Of a DNA stretch of 5,930 nucleotides, positions 4,969 to 5,930 are shown one piece after another (the first letter of the stretch is position 1; every line of letters begins with the position of its first letter). A model generated the notes under the pieces. It saw nothing but the letters and a program-made list of their open reading frames with translations, did no database searches and was not told where the DNA came from. Both the position numbers and the translations under genes were made by a program. Origin of the DNA: Candidatus Segatella albertsiae (lineage in GTDB: Bacteria; Bacteroidota; Bacteroidia; Bacteroidales; Bacteroidaceae); contig DKCU01000135.1 of assembly GCA_002451555.1 (NCBI GenBank), positions 1 through 5,930 of the forward strand, in the 5' to 3' direction.

Positions 4969-5475
4969 ATGAAACCATTAGTAAGCATTATCATGGGCAG
5001 TACCAGTGACCTGCCTGTTATGGAAAAAGCATGTAAGTGGTTGAACGACAACCAGATTCCTTTTGAGGTCAATGCCCTCTCGGCTCATCGCACTCCTGAT
5101 GCCGTGGAGACATTCGCAAAGGGAGCCAAGGAGCGTGGCGTGAAGGTTATCATCGCCGCTGCTGGTATGGCTGCCGCCCTTCCTGGTGTTATCGCAGCTT
5201 CTACTCCGCTGCCTGTCATCGGTGTGCCTATCAAGGGTATGCTCGACGGTCTTGATGCCATGCTCAGCATCATCCAGATGCCTCCTGGGATTCCTGTGGC
5301 TACTGTTGGTGTCAACGCCGCTCAGAACGCAGCTATCCTCGCTGCCGAGATGATTGCCTTGGGCGATGAGGAGACTGCCAAGAAGGTGGATGCCTGGAAG
5401 GCTGGCCTCGGTGCCAAGATTGAGAAGGCCAACAAGGACTTGGCTGAGGTGAAATTTGAGTATAAATGTAATTAA
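4969..5475 (+). CDS. purE: N5-carboxyaminoimidazole ribonucleotide mutase (class I PurE)
   Basis: This is a 168-residue cytosolic enzyme of de novo purine synthesis that converts N5-CAIR to CAIR, normally working after PurK. The family signatures are all present: GSTSD (10-14), LSAHRTP (37-43) with the catalytic His40, AAAGMAAALPGVIAAS (63-78) and IIQMPPGIPVATVGVN (101-116). The length is normal for the short bacterial enzyme, with no PurK or SAICAR-synthetase fusion. In the third motif, where E. coli has AAHLPG, this protein has AAALPG, a variant I associate with Bacteroidota. Codon use appears richer in GCT and GGT than in rpoN, as is common for well-expressed genes. No separate promoter is apparent in the 29-bp gap from the PAP2 gene, so it is likely transcribed from upstream. 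A long hairpin follows the stop codon. Confidence 0.95.
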   Translation: MKPLVSIIMGSTSDLPVMEKACKWLNDNQIPFEVNALSAHRTPDAVETFAKGAKERGVKVIIAAAGMAAALPGVIAASTPLPVIGVPIKGMLDGLDAMLSIIQMPPGIPVATVGVNAAQNAAILAAEMIALGDEETAKKVDAWKAGLGAKIEKANKDLAEVKFEYKCN

Positions 5476-5483
5476 TTATTGGG

Positions 5484-5527
5484 GAATTTAAGAGAAGTTA
5501 GGGGGAGTTATAACTTCTCTTAAATTC
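5484..5527 (+). terminator. Long perfect hairpin between purE and ispG
   Basis: GAATTTAAGAGAAGTTA (5484-5500) pairs perfectly with TAACTTCTCTTAAATTC (5511-5527): a 17-bp stem with a 10-nt G-rich loop. It starts eight bases after the purE stop and ends 20 bases before the ispG ATG. Because A-rich rather than T-rich sequence follows, it is not a classic intrinsic terminator. It may attenuate transcription, mark an RNA processing site or protect the purE mRNA 3' end. The loop and right arm also contain the palindrome AGTTATAACT (5506-5515). Confidence 0.5.
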
Positions 5528-5547
5528 TATAAAATCCCATAAAAAGA

Positions 5548-5930
5548 ATGGTAGATTTATTCAACTACAGCCGACGTGAGGCATCGGTCGTTCATATCGG
5601 TGCCCTCGACATGGGAGGCGACAACCCGATCCGCATCCAGTCGATGACCACCACCAACACCAACGATACCGAGGCTTGCGTCAAGCAGGCGGAGGAAATC
5701 ATCAAGGCTGGTGGCGAGTTGGTGCGCTTCACCACCCAGGGCTCTCGCGAGGCTGAGAACATGAAGAACATCAACGCTAGCATCCGTGCCGATGGCTACG
5801 ACACACCGCTCGTGGCTGATGTTCACTTCAATCCTAACGTGGCTGATGTGGCTGCCCTCTATTGCGAGAAGGTGCGCATCAACCCGGGTAACTACGTGGA
5901 TCCTGCCCGCAAGTTCATCAAGCAGGAATA
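5548..5930 (+). CDS. ispG: 4-hydroxy-3-methylbut-2-enyl diphosphate synthase IspG, N-terminal part (runs off the right edge)
   Basis: 127 codons are visible before the window ends. The product is the [4Fe-4S] enzyme of the MEP isoprenoid pathway that converts MEcPP to HMBPP in the cytosol. Recognisable TIM-barrel motifs are NPIRIQSMTTTNTNDT (26-41), GGELVRFTTQGSREAENM (55-72), PLVADVHFNPNVAD (87-100) and EKVRINPGNYVD (107-118). The FTTQGSREAE segment fits the large IspG form with an inserted middle domain, known from plants, Chlamydiae and Bacteroidota, better than the short E. coli form. The iron-sulfur domain lies beyond the window, so this cannot be confirmed here. ATG 5548 is chosen for its A-rich upstream context and because it gives a normal N-terminus. 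It lies 72 bp after purE with a hairpin in the gap; co-transcription with purE is likely but may be modulated. Confidence 0.93.
   Translation, partial: MVDLFNYSRREASVVHIGALDMGGDNPIRIQSMTTTNTNDTEACVKQAEEIIKAGGELVRFTTQGSREAENMKNINASIRADGYDTPLVADVHFNPNVADVAALYCEKVRINPGNYVDPARKFIKQE

Overview
The window most likely comes from a Bacteroidota chromosome, probably Prevotella/Segatella or a close relative. Three things support this. The promoters read TTTG/TTG, about 20 bp, then TAnnTTTG, with no Shine-Dalgarno requirement. The bleomycin-hydrolase-like C1 lipoprotein is typical of the group. PurE and IspG carry sequence variants I associate with this phylum. The genus is an inference from protein flavour, not the result of a search.

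Layout. (1) Positions 1-300 hold a divergent promoter region. A leftward gene appears to start at position 79 and run off the left edge; only its hydrophobic N-terminus is visible. A rightward promoter-like element at 234-241 precedes a papain-fold C1 peptidase lipoprotein (299-1369), which is followed by a hairpin. (2) Positions 1413-2000 hold no large gene but are dense in signals. There are two FNR/CRP-type dyads of TTGAY-N4-RTCAA form, 52 bp apart, with a 14-bp palindrome between them. Next come a near-consensus promoter, an almost cytosine-free repeat-rich leader of about 190 nt, a possible 26-residue single-span membrane protein (1822-1902) and a strong intrinsic terminator. Together they look like a self-contained, perhaps redox-regulated transcript of about 350 nt. 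(3) A second near-consensus promoter (2011-2041) starts a co-directional run: a 214-residue unknown protein built from two similar halves, rpoN (sigma-54), a PAP2-like membrane protein, purE and the start of ispG. Gaps of 25-72 bp suggest an operon. The hairpin between purE and ispG may partly separate the last gene.

How the genes relate. From purE onward the run is housekeeping: PurE acts in purine synthesis and IspG in the MEP isoprenoid pathway. A PAP2-type enzyme could dephosphorylate a lipid or isoprenoid phosphate, which would fit next to an isoprenoid gene, but this link is only an inference. The unknown 214-residue protein sits 38 bp ahead of rpoN and is probably co-transcribed with it. 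No sigma-54 activator and no convincing sigma-54 promoter is visible.

The part most worth a second look is the 1495-1988 unit. Its upstream dyads, C-free leader, tiny membrane protein and private terminator are not explained by any family I recognise.
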